Positions 56,387 to 64,000 are shown, counted from the first letter of the stretch. The stretch is 64,000 nt of DNA from Rhodopseudomonas sp. BR0M22 (GCF_010907035.1 NZ_QUMK01000026.1:1-64000), one strand, 5' to 3'. Program-made: numbers and translations. The notes: a model not told the origin generated them from the letters alone.

Positions 56387-56681
56387 GAGGGCAACTCCAG
56401 CATTGAATTTGAGCAGAACACCGGAGCTCGGGGCGATCAAGTGCGAACAAAGAGCAAGGGGTGCACAAGGAAGGGGCGAAGCGCGGCCGCGTAGAGGGGC
56501 GTCATCGCCCGCGCGGGCGGGCGCCCCAGTCTCTCAGAGCGTCCGTGGTGATGGCGGGTGCCGCCCGCTGAACGCGAACTACACTCTGGAATAATGGGCC
56601 TCCGCTTTCGCAGAGGATGACGGCGGTGGGATTGAACGCGGTGGATGAAGGAACGTTCGGTCGAGAATAAAGGCCACCGAC

Positions 56682-56730
56682 GCTCACGCCTTCCCCCGAA
56701 ATTCTTCAGCGTCTCGGCGACCCAGTTCCG
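56682..56730 (-). pseudogene. Remnant of the 3' end of an HpcH/HpaI aldolase gene
   Basis: About 49 bases nearly identical (roughly 45 of 50) to the 3' end of the intact aldolase gene at 60551-60600. In the same frame it encodes RNWVAETLKNFGG against RSWVAETRKNSGG in the intact protein, then loses one base before the stop. Homology fades beyond 56730. Confidence 0.65.
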
Positions 56731-56818
56731 CCCTCCGCTCTCCCGGTTTGCCGCTGATTTAGCCCCGATGCCGCGTTTGGGGCGGCGTTTGCCCACACTA
56801 CCGCCGGCCGCTCGGCGA

Positions 56819-56846
56819 GCTTTAGCTATATAAAGCTGTCTAAATG
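56819..56846. promoter_or_regulatory. Operator-like inverted repeat upstream of acyl-CoA dehydrogenase 1
   Basis: GCTTTAGCTA-N8-TGTCTAAATG, ending 14 bp before the ATG at 56861. It has the same 10-8-10 layout and CTTTAG / CTAAA cores as the repeat at 58955-58982 in front of the paralogous dehydrogenase. Confidence 0.55.
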
Positions 56847-56860
56847 GAGACGGGGCGAAT

Positions 56861-58156
56861 ATGGCGATCGACTTCACCCTGACCAATGCACAGCGGCGGC
56901 TTCAGCGGGTCGCGCGCGAATTCGCGAACGACATTCTGGCGCCGCTGGTCCCTGCCGCCGATGAGGATCCCGATCCGCAGCGCGGCTTCCACGCCATCAA
57001 GGGCGCCTATGTCGAGAGCTACAAGCTCGGCTTCGCCACCGGCTTCATCCCGAAAAAGTACGGCGGCGGCGGCATCAGCAATGTCGATCTGCAGATCGTC
57101 GTCGAAGAACTGACCGCCATCGATCCTGGCTTCGCGACGATTCTGCTGGTGAACGGGCTGGCGCTGATGCCGCTGGTCTGGTTCGGCTCCGAAGCGCAGA
57201 AGCGCAAATGGCTGATCCCCGCCACCAGCGACCCACGCGCCGAATATCTCGCCGCCTGGACAGTGAGCGAACCGTCCGGCAGCCCGGGCGGCACCGCGAA
57301 CTTCGACGGTGCGGCGCCCTACCCCGCCGGCATTGCGCTGACCGCCACCCACGACAAGAAGAACGGCGAGTACATCCTCAATGGCCGGAAATTCTGGCCC
57401 TGCAACGCAGGCGGCTGGGACCTGAAGGGCGCTGACGTCAACGTCTGCATCGTGCGCACGGCGCCGAAATCCGGCGGGACCGAGGGACTGAGCGCGATCA
57501 TCGTGCCACGCGGAACCGCCGGCGTGCACTACGAGCAGCCGATCTCGAAGCTCGGACACCGTCTCAGCCAGAACAACTCGATCGTCTTCAAGGACTGCCG
57601 GGTCGCAGAGGAGAACGTGTTCGCGCTCGGTCAGGGGGATCTCGTGATCAACAAGGCGTTCACCTGGTCGGGCCCGGTGGCGGCGATCGCCGCCGTGGGG
57701 GTCGCGCGCTCGGCCTACGAATACGCGCTGAAATGGGCAAAGACCTACACCGGCGGCGGCGACCGGCCGATCATCCAGCATCAGGCCGTCGCCTACACGC
57801 TGGCAGAGGTCGCGATGAAGGTGGAAGCCTGCCGCGCCTTCGCCTGGAAGGCCGCGCATTACCACGATCAGAACAATGCCGACGGCCACGCCGTCGGGCC
57901 GATGGCAAAGGTGTTCTGCAGCGAGTTGCTGTTCGACGCGGTGTTCCAGGCGATGAAGGCGGTCGGCGTCAACGCGCTCGACAGAACCCACCCGCTGGAG
58001 CGCTATCTGCGCGAGGCCGCGGTCTTCCCGCTGTACGACGCCGGCAATATCGGCATGCAGATGCGGAAGATATGCACCGTGATGGCCGACCCGCGCTTCG
58101 ACCCCCGCGCCATCGCCAATTCCGAACCGACACCGTTCTACAAGTTGCCGCCGTAG
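56861..58156 (+). CDS. Acyl-CoA dehydrogenase 1
   Basis: FAD-dependent acyl-CoA dehydrogenase family protein of 431 residues. The helical N-terminal domain reads RRLQRVAREFANDILAPLVP, the middle beta domain includes AAWTVSEPSGSPGGTANFDG near 128, and C-terminal helices include AVGVARSAYEYALKWAK near 285. It is a close paralogue of the enzyme at 59092 (shared MAIDFT start, GFATxxL, RYLREA endings). The substrate cannot be read. ATG 56861 follows GGAGACGGGG. Its promoter carries an inverted repeat shared with its paralogue. Confidence 0.9.
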   Translation: MAIDFTLTNAQRRLQRVAREFANDILAPLVPAADEDPDPQRGFHAIKGAYVESYKLGFATGFIPKKYGGGGISNVDLQIVVEELTAIDPGFATILLVNGLALMPLVWFGSEAQKRKWLIPATSDPRAEYLAAWTVSEPSGSPGGTANFDGAAPYPAGIALTATHDKKNGEYILNGRKFWPCNAGGWDLKGADVNVCIVRTAPKSGGTEGLSAIIVPRGTAGVHYEQPISKLGHRLSQNNSIVFKDCRVAEENVFALGQGDLVINKAFTWSGPVAAIAAVGVARSAYEYALKWAKTYTGGGDRPIIQHQAVAYTLAEVAMKVEACRAFAWKAAHYHDQNNADGHAVGPMAKVFCSELLFDAVFQAMKAVGVNALDRTHPLERYLREAAVFPLYDAGNIGMQMRKICTVMADPRFDPRAIANSEPTPFYKLPP

Positions 58157-58193
58157 GCTGCATCGATCGGACGAGCGGGGACGCTCCGCGCCC

Positions 58194-58826
58194 TCAGGCC
58201 AGCGGCGTGAACTTGAACCGGCAGGCGTTGCCGCCGCGCTGCATGCAGTCCTGATGTTCGATCGGCGCGCCCATCAATCCCGACAAGAAGCCGAGATCGA
58301 ACTGGCAGACTTCGATGTAGTCCTTCGACAGATCGTGAAAGACGCAGTTCTTGCATTCGATCCGCGGGATCTTCTCGCCCTTGCCCGGCGAAACCACCCG
58401 CGCGGCGAAGCCGGTCTCGTTCATGATCTTGACGATCTCCACGACCCGCTCGGTCCGGGTCTTGCCGACCAGCCGTGGAATCGCCGGCGCCGACATGTCG
58501 ACACCGAGTTCGTACATGTAGGTTCCGAACCGCTCGGCGCCGATAGTCTTGCGGAGACTTTCGAACATCACCCGCGAGAACCACGAATAGCGCTTGGGGA
58601 ACAGATCGATGCCGCTCTCCGTCAGAGTGTAGATGAAGCCGGGGCGGCCGCCGGTCTTGCGCGATGACGCCTGCTGCACATAGCCGGCGCGTTGCAGCCC
58701 GGCGAGATGCTGCTTCACCGCGCTTCGGGTGATTTCAAGCCCCGCGGCCAACTCGTCGATCATCAGCCCGGATTTGGCCTCCAGGAGCTTGGTCAGCAAT
58801 CGCTGTTGGGTATCTCCAACTATCAA
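58194..58826 (-). CDS. SufR-like winged-helix regulator with C-terminal cysteine cluster
   Basis: Regulator of 210 residues. The N-terminal winged helix (about 5-75) reads LTKLLEAKSGLMIDELAAGL then ITRSAVKQHLAGLQRAGYV. The C-terminal domain has five cysteines (158, 161, 174, 194, 202), with C161-X12-C174 and terminal MQRGGNACRF resembling the iron-sulfur-binding region of SufR. The TTG at 58826 is the likely start, with GGAGAG upstream. It lies between two paralogous acyl-CoA dehydrogenases whose promoters share an inverted repeat, so it is the prime candidate for their regulator, perhaps sensing iron-sulfur or redox state. Confidence 0.8.
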   Translation of the reverse strand: MIVGDTQQRLLTKLLEAKSGLMIDELAAGLEITRSAVKQHLAGLQRAGYVQQASSRKTGGRPGFIYTLTESGIDLFPKRYSWFSRVMFESLRKTIGAERFGTYMYELGVDMSAPAIPRLVGKTRTERVVEIVKIMNETGFAARVVSPGKGEKIPRIECKNCVFHDLSKDYIEVCQFDLGFLSGLMGAPIEHQDCMQRGGNACRFKFTPLA

Positions 58827-58858
58827 CGTCGACTCTCCGATGACGCGTGCCTTGCTTC

Positions 58859-58868
58859 TGTCTAATCG
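58859..58868. promoter_or_regulatory. Half-site of the shared operator upstream of the SufR-like gene
   Basis: TGTCTAATCG matches the right arm of the repeat at 56819-56846 in seven or eight positions (TGTCTAA). No matching left arm is present at the expected distance. It lies 33 bp upstream of the TTG start of the regulator and may allow weak autoregulation. Confidence 0.35.
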
Positions 58869-58954
58869 ATTGCAAACGACGCCGGTGCTGCAATTTCAGC
58901 CAAGCGCTGCCCCATTCTCTGCCAAACCTCTCGCTCGGGCGATCAGAAAATGGA

Positions 58955-58982
58955 CTTTAGACACTTTTGACTGCCTAAAGTG
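58955..58982. promoter_or_regulatory. Operator-like inverted repeat upstream of acyl-CoA dehydrogenase 2
   Basis: ACTTTAGACA-N8-TGCCTAAAGT, nine of ten arm positions complementary, 109 bp before the ATG at 59092 and inside the divergent region shared with the SufR-like regulator. Confidence 0.65.
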
Positions 58983-59091
58983 TTTTCTTGTCGAAGGCAA
59001 TTCCGGGCTCAGAATGGCAGCCACGGGATCGACGTTTCGCCGGGGATTTCGCTCTCGTCACTCAGCAGCGTCACTCACACAGGAGACCAGG

Positions 59092-60438
59092 ATGGCGATC
59101 GATTTCACGATGTCCGCGGAGCAGCGGAAGATTCAGAAAATGGCGCGCGACTTCTCGGAAGGCGTTCTTGCACCGGTGATCCCCGCGGCCGACAAAGAGT
59201 CGGACCCGATGCTGGCCTATCAGAAGACCAAGTCGGCTTACGTCGCCGCCTACAAGGCCGGCATTGCGATGGCGATGCTGCCCAGCGCCTATGGCGGCGG
59301 CGGCCTGTCCTGCCTCGACTTCGTGATCGCCGCAGAAGAAATCTGCGCGGTCGACCCCGGTTTCGCCTGCACCGTGCTGTGCAACGGCCTCGGGCTGATG
59401 CCCGTGTCCTGGTACGGCAGCGAGGAACAGAAGAAGCGCTTCATCGGCGCTGCGACGTCAGACCCGACCGGCGAATATCTCAGCGCCTGGACCGCTGGCG
59501 AGCCGCCCGGCGGCACCGGCGGCACTGCGAATTTCGACAGTCCGCTGCCGCCCGCCGGCATCGGCCTCACTGCGGTGCGCGACGGCGATCACTACATCCT
59601 GAACGGCAGGAAGAAATGGTCGTCCTCGCCGGGCTGGGACGGGTTCGGCACCAACACGCAATGCGTGATCGTGCGCACCAATTCCAAGGTCGGCGGCACC
59701 GAGGGATTGTCGGCGATGGTGGTCGAGCGCGGCACGCCCGGTATCACATGGCAGTTCCTCAACAAGGAAGGCCACCGCACCACGTCCAACGCTCTGGTGA
59801 CGTTCGAGAACGCCCGCGTGCCGGTGGATAATCTGCTGCCGGGCGCAGAAGGCAACGGCGATTTCGTCATCAACCGCAACTTCGCCTGGTCGGGGCCGGT
59901 CGCCGCCATCGCAGCGGTCGGCGTCGCGCGCGCCGCCTACGAGGATGCGCTCAAATTCGCCAAGTCCAACACCGCCGGGTCGCTGACGCCGATCATCCGG
60001 TTCCAGAACGTCGGCTACATTCTCGGCGACGTCGCCGCCAAGATCGAGTCGGCCCGCTACTTCTCCTGGCGCGCCGCCGACTATCTCGACAAGCACGAGC
60101 AGCACGCGGAGTTGCTCGGCGCAATGTGCAAGATCAACGTCACCGAAGCGATGTTCGAATGCGTGTTCAAGTGCATGCAGGTGGTCGGCGTCAACAGCCT
60201 GAGCACCGAGCACAAATTCGGCAAGTATCTGCGAGAGGCTTCGGTGCTGCCGATCTACGACGGCGGCAACATGGGCATGCAGCGCCGCCGCGTCCATGGC
60301 GTCATCGCGCATCCGGATTTCGATCCGCGTGCGCCGATGGACGACAGCTTCGTCAAGTTCGAGAAGTCGATGGAGTCGATCGGCACCGTCGCCGATTACG
60401 ACAAGACCGCGCCGAGCCTGATGCAGGCCGCGGAGTAG
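59092..60438 (+). CDS. Acyl-CoA dehydrogenase 2
   Basis: Acyl-CoA dehydrogenase family protein of 448 residues, paralogous to the one at 56861 along its whole length. The N-terminus is MAIDFTMSAEQRKIQKMARD; the FAD/substrate segment is SAWTAGEPPGGTGGTANFDS near 130, and the C-terminal helices include GVARAAYEDALKFAKS near 280. ATG 59092 follows AGGAGACCAGG, a strong ribosome binding site. It diverges from the SufR-like regulator and converges on the aldolase gene. Substrate unknown; an aromatic-acid side chain or ring-derived acyl-CoA would suit the region. Confidence 0.9.
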   Translation: MAIDFTMSAEQRKIQKMARDFSEGVLAPVIPAADKESDPMLAYQKTKSAYVAAYKAGIAMAMLPSAYGGGGLSCLDFVIAAEEICAVDPGFACTVLCNGLGLMPVSWYGSEEQKKRFIGAATSDPTGEYLSAWTAGEPPGGTGGTANFDSPLPPAGIGLTAVRDGDHYILNGRKKWSSSPGWDGFGTNTQCVIVRTNSKVGGTEGLSAMVVERGTPGITWQFLNKEGHRTTSNALVTFENARVPVDNLLPGAEGNGDFVINRNFAWSGPVAAIAAVGVARAAYEDALKFAKSNTAGSLTPIIRFQNVGYILGDVAAKIESARYFSWRAADYLDKHEQHAELLGAMCKINVTEAMFECVFKCMQVVGVNSLSTEHKFGKYLREASVLPIYDGGNMGMQRRRVHGVIAHPDFDPRAPMDDSFVKFEKSMESIGTVADYDKTAPSLMQAAE

Positions 60439-60552
60439 CAGCGGCTACCGGCAGGCTTGTCGGAACTCCGATCGGTCAGAGATGTCCGGCCCTGCGCCGG
60501 ACATCTTCACGCGCGATCGGCGCGATGCGGATCATCACATCCGCGCCGGCGC

Positions 60553-61329
60553 TTACGCCTTGCCGCCGGAATTCTTCCGCGTCTCGGCGACCCAGCTCCG
60601 GGCGCCGATCGCCATGATGCCGCTGTCGTTGAGCAGCGTCACCAGCTTGAAGCCGAGGGCGATGTTGCGGGCGGCGCCTTCCGGGCCGGAACAGTGGATG
60701 CCCGGATACAGGCCGCGCTTGTCGCATTCCTTGAGCAGCTTGTCGTAGATCTTCAGGATCTCCGGCTCGTCGCGGTCGAGCTTCGGCACCAGGCCGTAGG
60801 AGAAGCCGAGATCGCTGGGCCCGATATACACGCCGGCAATGCCTTCGACGTCGAGGATCGCTTCCATGTTCTCGACCGCGGTGCGGGTCTCGATCATCGG
60901 GATGCACAGCGTCTCGTCGTTCGCGGTCGCCTGATAATTGCCGGACGAGCCGTACAGCCCGGCACGGATCGGTCCGTTGCTGCGGGTGCCGCGCGGCGGG
61001 TACTTGCAATACTGGACGAAGTTTTCAGCTTCCTCCTTGGTATTCACCATCGGGCAGATCACCCCGTAGGCGCCGCCGTCCAGCACCTTGCCGATGATGC
61101 CCGGCTCGTTCCACGGCACCCGCACCATCGGCGTCACCGGATGCGCCTGCATCGCCTGGAAGCAGGTGACCATCGATTGATAGTCCTGCACGCCGTGCTG
61201 GATATCGACCGTGACGCTGTCGAACCCGCACTGTGCCATCACCTCGGCCGAGAACCCCGACGGAATCGCCAGCCAGCCATTGACCACGACTTTGCCGTCG
61301 GCCCAGAGTTGTTTCACCTTGTTTGCCAT
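60553..61329 (-). CDS. HpcH/HpaI-family class II aldolase
   Basis: Metal-dependent pyruvate aldolase of 258 residues. Residues matching the HpaI active site are visible: His45 in DIQHGVQDY, Arg70 in PMVRVPW, and metal ligands Glu147 in IPMIETRTAV and Asp173 in YIGPSDLGFS. It may split 4-hydroxy-2-oxoheptanedioate (homoprotocatechuate pathway) or a related hydroxy-oxoacid. The nearby HpaR-like regulator and hpaH favour the first, although it is not adjacent to them. A decayed copy of its 3' end lies at 56682. Confidence 0.87.
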   Translation of the reverse strand: MANKVKQLWADGKVVVNGWLAIPSGFSAEVMAQCGFDSVTVDIQHGVQDYQSMVTCFQAMQAHPVTPMVRVPWNEPGIIGKVLDGGAYGVICPMVNTKEEAENFVQYCKYPPRGTRSNGPIRAGLYGSSGNYQATANDETLCIPMIETRTAVENMEAILDVEGIAGVYIGPSDLGFSYGLVPKLDRDEPEILKIYDKLLKECDKRGLYPGIHCSGPEGAARNIALGFKLVTLLNDSGIMAIGARSWVAETRKNSGGKA

Positions 61330-61373
61330 GTCGTTCCTCGAGCGTTGTGATGGACGATGTTGTAGTCGTTACT

Positions 61374-61487
61374 GTCATCGCCGGGCTCGACGCGCCTGCG
61401 GGGCCAAAGCCCCTTCGGCGCGGCGAAGGCACGGCGATCGCATCTTGCGAAGGACGGTGGATGCGCGGGTCGACCTCGCGCATGACG
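61374..61487. repeat. Dispersed repeat, GTCATCGCCGGGCTCGAC family
   Basis: Left end GTCATCGCCGGGCTCGAC and right end GCGGGTCGACCTCGCGCATGAC form an imperfect inverted repeat with internal hairpins (GGGGCCAAAGCCCC). It is related to the element at 18188-18281. Confidence 0.65.
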
Positions 61488-61511
61488 CCATGTCACCTAA
61501 CCAAGCAGAAC

Positions 61512-61627
61512 CCCTCATGGTGAGGAGGCGCGTAGCGCCGTCTCGAACCATGGGCTGCGTGGATAGCGTGCGCCGCGCGGCCCATCCTTCGAGACGCCGC
61601 GCTGCGCGCGGCTCCTCAGGATGAGGT
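61512..61627. repeat. Dispersed repeat, CCTCATGGTGAGGAG family
   Basis: Left end CCCTCATGGTGAGGAGG pairs with right end GCTCCTCAGGATGAGG, and the inner segments GTCTCGAACCATGGGC and GCCCATCCTTCGAGACG also pair. This is a very common Bradyrhizobiaceae intergenic repeat. Confidence 0.75.
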
Positions 61628-61645
61628 CGTGCCGGTCGCAATCCA

Positions 61646-62731
61646 TCACGCCGTCGCCGCCTGGATCGCCTGCTCGGACACGCCGACTTCGCGCGCCGTT
61701 GCCACGATCGCGGCCCAGGTGTCGTCGGGGAGCGGGACGCCGTTCTTGGTGCGCTCGGCACGCGTCCGCGTTTCCGGATCGCCGGGGATCAGAACCCGAT
61801 CGACGCCGGCGATCGGCTTGGCGCTCTTGAAGTAATCGACGTAGCGCGTGACTTCGGCATCGAAGACGTGCGCCGGATCGATCCGTTTGGGATCGACGTA
61901 GATCGAGAACATGCCGTTGGCGAACGGCCGGTTCGGCCCGGTTGCGCCGTTGCCGGTGAGCGCGCCGCCGAGCAGTTCGCAGATCAGCGCGAGCCCGGAG
62001 CCCTTGTGCTCGCCGAAGGCGCGGATCGCGCCTTGTCCGTTGCCGTGATTGATCGGGCCGTCCTTCTCGTGCGGGCCGTACAGCGTCGCCGGGTCTTCGC
62101 TCAAACTCCCGTCAGGATTGATCAGCGCGCCTTGCGGCAGCTTCTTGCCGCCGCGCGCCGCGACCAGCACCTTGCCTTCGGCGACGATCGAGGTGGCCAG
62201 ATCGAGCACCACCGGCGGCGCACCCGTCCGCGGAATGCCGACGCAATACGGCGCGGTCGATAGTCTGCGATCGACGCCGCCGAACGGCGCAACCAGGACC
62301 GAGCCCGCCGCAGTGACGAAATGGATCGACACCAGTCCTTCGGCCGCCGCCATCTCGGCCCAGTCGCCGATCCGGCCGATGTGTCCTGCGTTCTTCAGCG
62401 CGACCGCGGACAGCCCCTGTGTCTTGCATTTATCGATACCAATCCGCACCGCCTGCGGCCCGACGGTCTGGCCGTAGCCGAACTTGCCGTCGACCACCGC
62501 GAGCGACGGCAGATCGACCGGGACGTCGACGGTCTGGTCAGGATGCACCGCGCCGGCATTGCGCCAGCGGATGTACACCGGCACGCGGATGACGCCGTGG
62601 CTGTCATGGCCGGTGAGATTGGCGGTGGTGAGATAGGAGCCGATCCGCAGCGCCTCTTCCTTGGACGAGCCCGCGCGCTCGAACACCTGGGCGACGAAAC
62701 CGATCAGCCGATCGACCGGCACCGTCACCAT
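61646..62731 (-). CDS. Ldh2/malate-lactate dehydrogenase-type NAD(P)-dependent oxidoreductase
   Basis: Protein of about 361 residues of the Ldh2/MDH2/DlgD family. Signature blocks are GHDSHGVIRVPVYIRW near 45, ALKNAGHIGRIGDWAEMAAAEG near 115, PFGGVDRRLSTAPYCVGIP near 155 and EHKGSGLALICELLGGALTG near 260. Members oxidise or reduce 2-hydroxy/2-oxo acids such as malate, lactate or diketogulonate. ATG 62731 has CAGGAG 11 bases upstream. It is 40 bp after the MarR gene on the same strand, so likely under its control. Confidence 0.85.
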   Translation of the reverse strand: MVTVPVDRLIGFVAQVFERAGSSKEEALRIGSYLTTANLTGHDSHGVIRVPVYIRWRNAGAVHPDQTVDVPVDLPSLAVVDGKFGYGQTVGPQAVRIGIDKCKTQGLSAVALKNAGHIGRIGDWAEMAAAEGLVSIHFVTAAGSVLVAPFGGVDRRLSTAPYCVGIPRTGAPPVVLDLATSIVAEGKVLVAARGGKKLPQGALINPDGSLSEDPATLYGPHEKDGPINHGNGQGAIRAFGEHKGSGLALICELLGGALTGNGATGPNRPFANGMFSIYVDPKRIDPAHVFDAEVTRYVDYFKSAKPIAGVDRVLIPGDPETRTRAERTKNGVPLPDDTWAAIVATAREVGVSEQAIQAATA

Positions 62732-62771
62732 GCCGGCGCACTCCTGCGGCCAGCGGTCATGGGCTGCTGCA

Positions 62772-63311
62772 TCATTCGTCGTCTCCTCCCCGTGCCGCGG
62801 ACTTCGGCCGCGGTCGCTTTTTAGGAGCGCGAGTTGAGCGAAATTCGGCTTCGCTGTCCACCGCGCTTCCGGCATGGTGCACCGGCATCGCCATCAGACT
62901 CGCCTCCAGCGCGCGCAGCAGGTCCTGCAGCTCGGCGAGCCGATCGCCACCGGTCCGCCGTGTGATCTCGGCATAGATCGCTTCCGAAAACGGCGCGACA
63001 GTTTCGATCAGCTTCAGCCCCTTGGCGGTGATCGACATCATACTGCGCCGTTGATCGTCCTTGGCTGGCTTGCGCGCCACCAGCTTGCGCGCTTCCAGAT
63101 CACGCAGCATCCGCGACAGGCTGGGGCCGAGCAGGAAGGCGCGCTCCGCCAGCTCTGTCACCTCGAGCGATTCGACCGCCGTGAGGGCCCGCAAAATCCG
63201 CCATTGCTGCTCGCTGAGCCCGTGCGCGCGCAGCAGCGGCCGGAAGTGCCGCATCACCGCCTCGCGGCCGCGCAGCAGCAGCATCGGCAGCGAGCGCGAG
63301 AACTCGCGCAT
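62772..63311 (-). CDS. hpaR: MarR-family regulator, HpaR type
   Basis: MarR-type repressor of about 179 residues from ATG 63311. It opens MREFSRSLPMLLLRGREAVM, typical of HpaR, and the winged helix-turn-helix reads VTELAERAFLLGPSLSRMLRDLEARKLV near 50-80. HpaR represses homoprotocatechuate meta-pathway genes. The C-terminal 35 residues are basic and extra. Longer starts at 63440 or 63482 are open, but they would read through a dispersed repeat and the last lies in a palindromic operator, so 63311 is preferred. It is divergent from hpaH. Confidence 0.8.
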   Translation of the reverse strand: MREFSRSLPMLLLRGREAVMRHFRPLLRAHGLSEQQWRILRALTAVESLEVTELAERAFLLGPSLSRMLRDLEARKLVARKPAKDDQRRSMMSITAKGLKLIETVAPFSEAIYAEITRRTGGDRLAELQDLLRALEASLMAMPVHHAGSAVDSEAEFRSTRAPKKRPRPKSAARGGDDE

Positions 63312-63343
63312 CGGCGCTTTGCTTCGGCAAGATTCCTCCCCGA

Positions 63344-63422
63344 CGTTGCGGGGCGTATCGCGCCGACGCAATCCAGCTTTGGATCGCACCGCTGGATCGC
63401 CTCGCTTCGCGCGCAATGACGG
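63344..63422. repeat. Dispersed repeat in the leader of the HpaR-like gene
   Basis: Left part with GACGCAATCCAGC and right part GCTGGATCGCC...GCGCAATGACG form an imperfect palindrome, a degenerate copy of the element at 18316-18403. It lies between the palindromic operator and the preferred start codon of the regulator. Confidence 0.6.
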
Positions 63423-63478
63423 TGGCGGAGATTTTTGCATCGCAACAGGAGCGGTTTCGGTTTGAGCGCGATCATTTA

Positions 63479-63490
63479 ACATGTTAATCA
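63479..63490. promoter_or_regulatory. Palindromic MarR-type operator between hpaR-like and hpaH genes
   Basis: A perfect 12-bp palindrome TTAACATGTTAA in AT-rich DNA, 66 bp before the hpaH ATG and in the divergent gap. Flanks continue weakly symmetrical (ATCAT left, TCATC right). Size and position fit a MarR dimer site. Confidence 0.6.
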
Positions 63491-63555
63491 TCTGCCGCGC
63501 GACGGTTTTGTTGAACGAACCGCGCCGGGATGAAACGATTTTCGCTGGAGCGACG

Positions 63556-64000
63556 ATGGCGCTTTCGAACGACGACATCCGCGCGGCGGCCGAACGGCTC
63601 GATCGCGCCGAACGAACCAAGGTCCAGATCCGCCAGTTGTCGCTCGATCATCCGGCGATCACGATCACCGATGCCTATGCGATCCAAGGCGCCTGGATCG
63701 AGATCAAGCTCGCCGCCGGCCGCCGCGTGCGCGGCCACAAGATCGGGCTGACGTCGAAGGCGATGCAGAGCCAGCTCGGCATCGGTGAGCCCGACAGCGG
63801 CATTCTGCTCGACGACATGTTTTTCGATGACGGCGGCATCGTGCCGACCGATCGCTTCATCGCGACGCGGATCGAAGCCGAGCTCGCCTTTGTCATCAAG
63901 CATCGCCTCGCCGGCCCGCATTGCACGATCTTCGACGTGCTGAACGCCACCGACTTCGTGGTGCCGGCGCTCGAAATCCTCGATACGAGGGTGCAGCGGG
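63556..64000 (+). CDS. hpaH: 2-oxohept-3-ene-1,7-dioate hydratase HpaH, N-terminal part; runs off the window
   Basis: The first 148 residues of a fumarylacetoacetate hydrolase-superfamily hydratase. Family features are visible: AYAIQGAWIEIKLAAGRRVRGHKIGLTSKAMQ near 45 and FFDDGGIVPTDRFIATRIEAELAFVI near 90, with the metal-binding glutamates in IEAELAF. It hydrates the dienoic acid made by decarboxylation in homoprotocatechuate degradation. MhpD-type hydratases are the alternative, but the LDHPAITITDAYAIQ start and the divergent HpaR-like gene favour HpaH. ATG 63556 follows CTGGAG. Confidence 0.85.
   Translation, partial: MALSNDDIRAAAERLDRAERTKVQIRQLSLDHPAITITDAYAIQGAWIEIKLAAGRRVRGHKIGLTSKAMQSQLGIGEPDSGILLDDMFFDDGGIVPTDRFIATRIEAELAFVIKHRLAGPHCTIFDVLNATDFVVPALEILDTRVQR

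Larger units (their letters stand above)
56387..56860. other. Gene-free region with decayed sequence before acyl-CoA dehydrogenase 1
   Basis: 474 bp without an intact gene. It contains a short repeat-like stretch (CTTTCGCAGAGGATGACGG at about 56611-56629), the remnant of an aldolase gene (listed separately) and, at the right end, an inverted repeat that overlaps the promoter of the acyl-CoA dehydrogenase. Confidence 0.6.
61330..61645. other. Gene-free gap filled by two dispersed repeats
   Basis: 316 bp between the aldolase start and the Ldh2-type stop. Most is occupied by the repeats at 61374-61487 and 61512-61627. The aldolase promoter must lie within or beyond the first repeat; no clear element is visible. 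Confidence 0.6.

Noticed and set aside
52970-56494. A 1174-codon open frame on the plus strand opposite the transglutaminase/ATP-grasp genes
   Set aside because: It is rich in Arg, His, Asp and Gln with no domain, and mirrors the codon pattern of well-supported minus-strand genes; it is a high-GC antisense shadow.

Overview
The window is GC-rich alphaproteobacterial chromosome and fits Rhodopseudomonas palustris or a very close relative. The diagnostic combination is a pim-type dicarboxylate beta-oxidation operon, a large hopanoid locus that includes the C-2 methylase hpnP, and aromatic-acid genes, together with dispersed palindromic repeats of the Bradyrhizobiaceae kind. Assignments rest on sequence motifs and recalled family knowledge; no database search was run.

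Layout. 1-14.1 kb: a minus-strand pim operon (pimF, pimA, pimB; pimB runs off the left edge) diverges from an IclR-type regulator. The regulator is followed by a complete branched-chain-type ABC importer (two ATPases, two permeases) and three tandem paralogous solute-binding proteins, each closed by a hairpin. The likely job is uptake, CoA activation and beta-oxidation of dicarboxylic or fatty acids, the pathway that also finishes anaerobic benzoate degradation. 14.2-23.1 kb: a mixed region with a DUF892 ferritin-like stress protein behind a textbook EcfG promoter, a CorA-type transporter, an unusual OprB porin fusion, an M20 amidohydrolase, a GMC oxidoreductase, a VapBC toxin-antitoxin pair and a tandem universal stress protein.

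23.3-45.8 kb: the hopanoid locus. It holds hpnO, hpnN, divergent ispH-hpnH, then the hpnC-hpnD-hpnE-shc-hpnG operon, a second RND/MMPL exporter, and hpnP. It is interrupted by a phosphonoacetate hydrolase island (phnA, a PstS-like binding protein and a divergent LysR regulator). hpnP lies between the two ethanolamine ammonia-lyase subunit genes eutB and eutC and has its own EcfG-like promoter.

47.3-56.4 kb: a chemoreceptor with a free secreted Cache-domain protein, then a peptide-modification operon (DUF2126/transglutaminase, circularly permuted ATP-grasp, alpha-E, transglutaminase) in which the alpha-E domain is split by an apparent one-base frameshift. 56.9-64 kb: two paralogous acyl-CoA dehydrogenases flank a SufR-like regulator and share a 10-8-10 inverted repeat. 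An HpcH/HpaI aldolase follows, then an Ldh2-type dehydrogenase, an HpaR-like MarR regulator and the start of hpaH, which suggests a homoprotocatechuate meta-cleavage locus continuing to the right.

No tRNA, rRNA, CRISPR array, prophage or insertion sequence was recognised.
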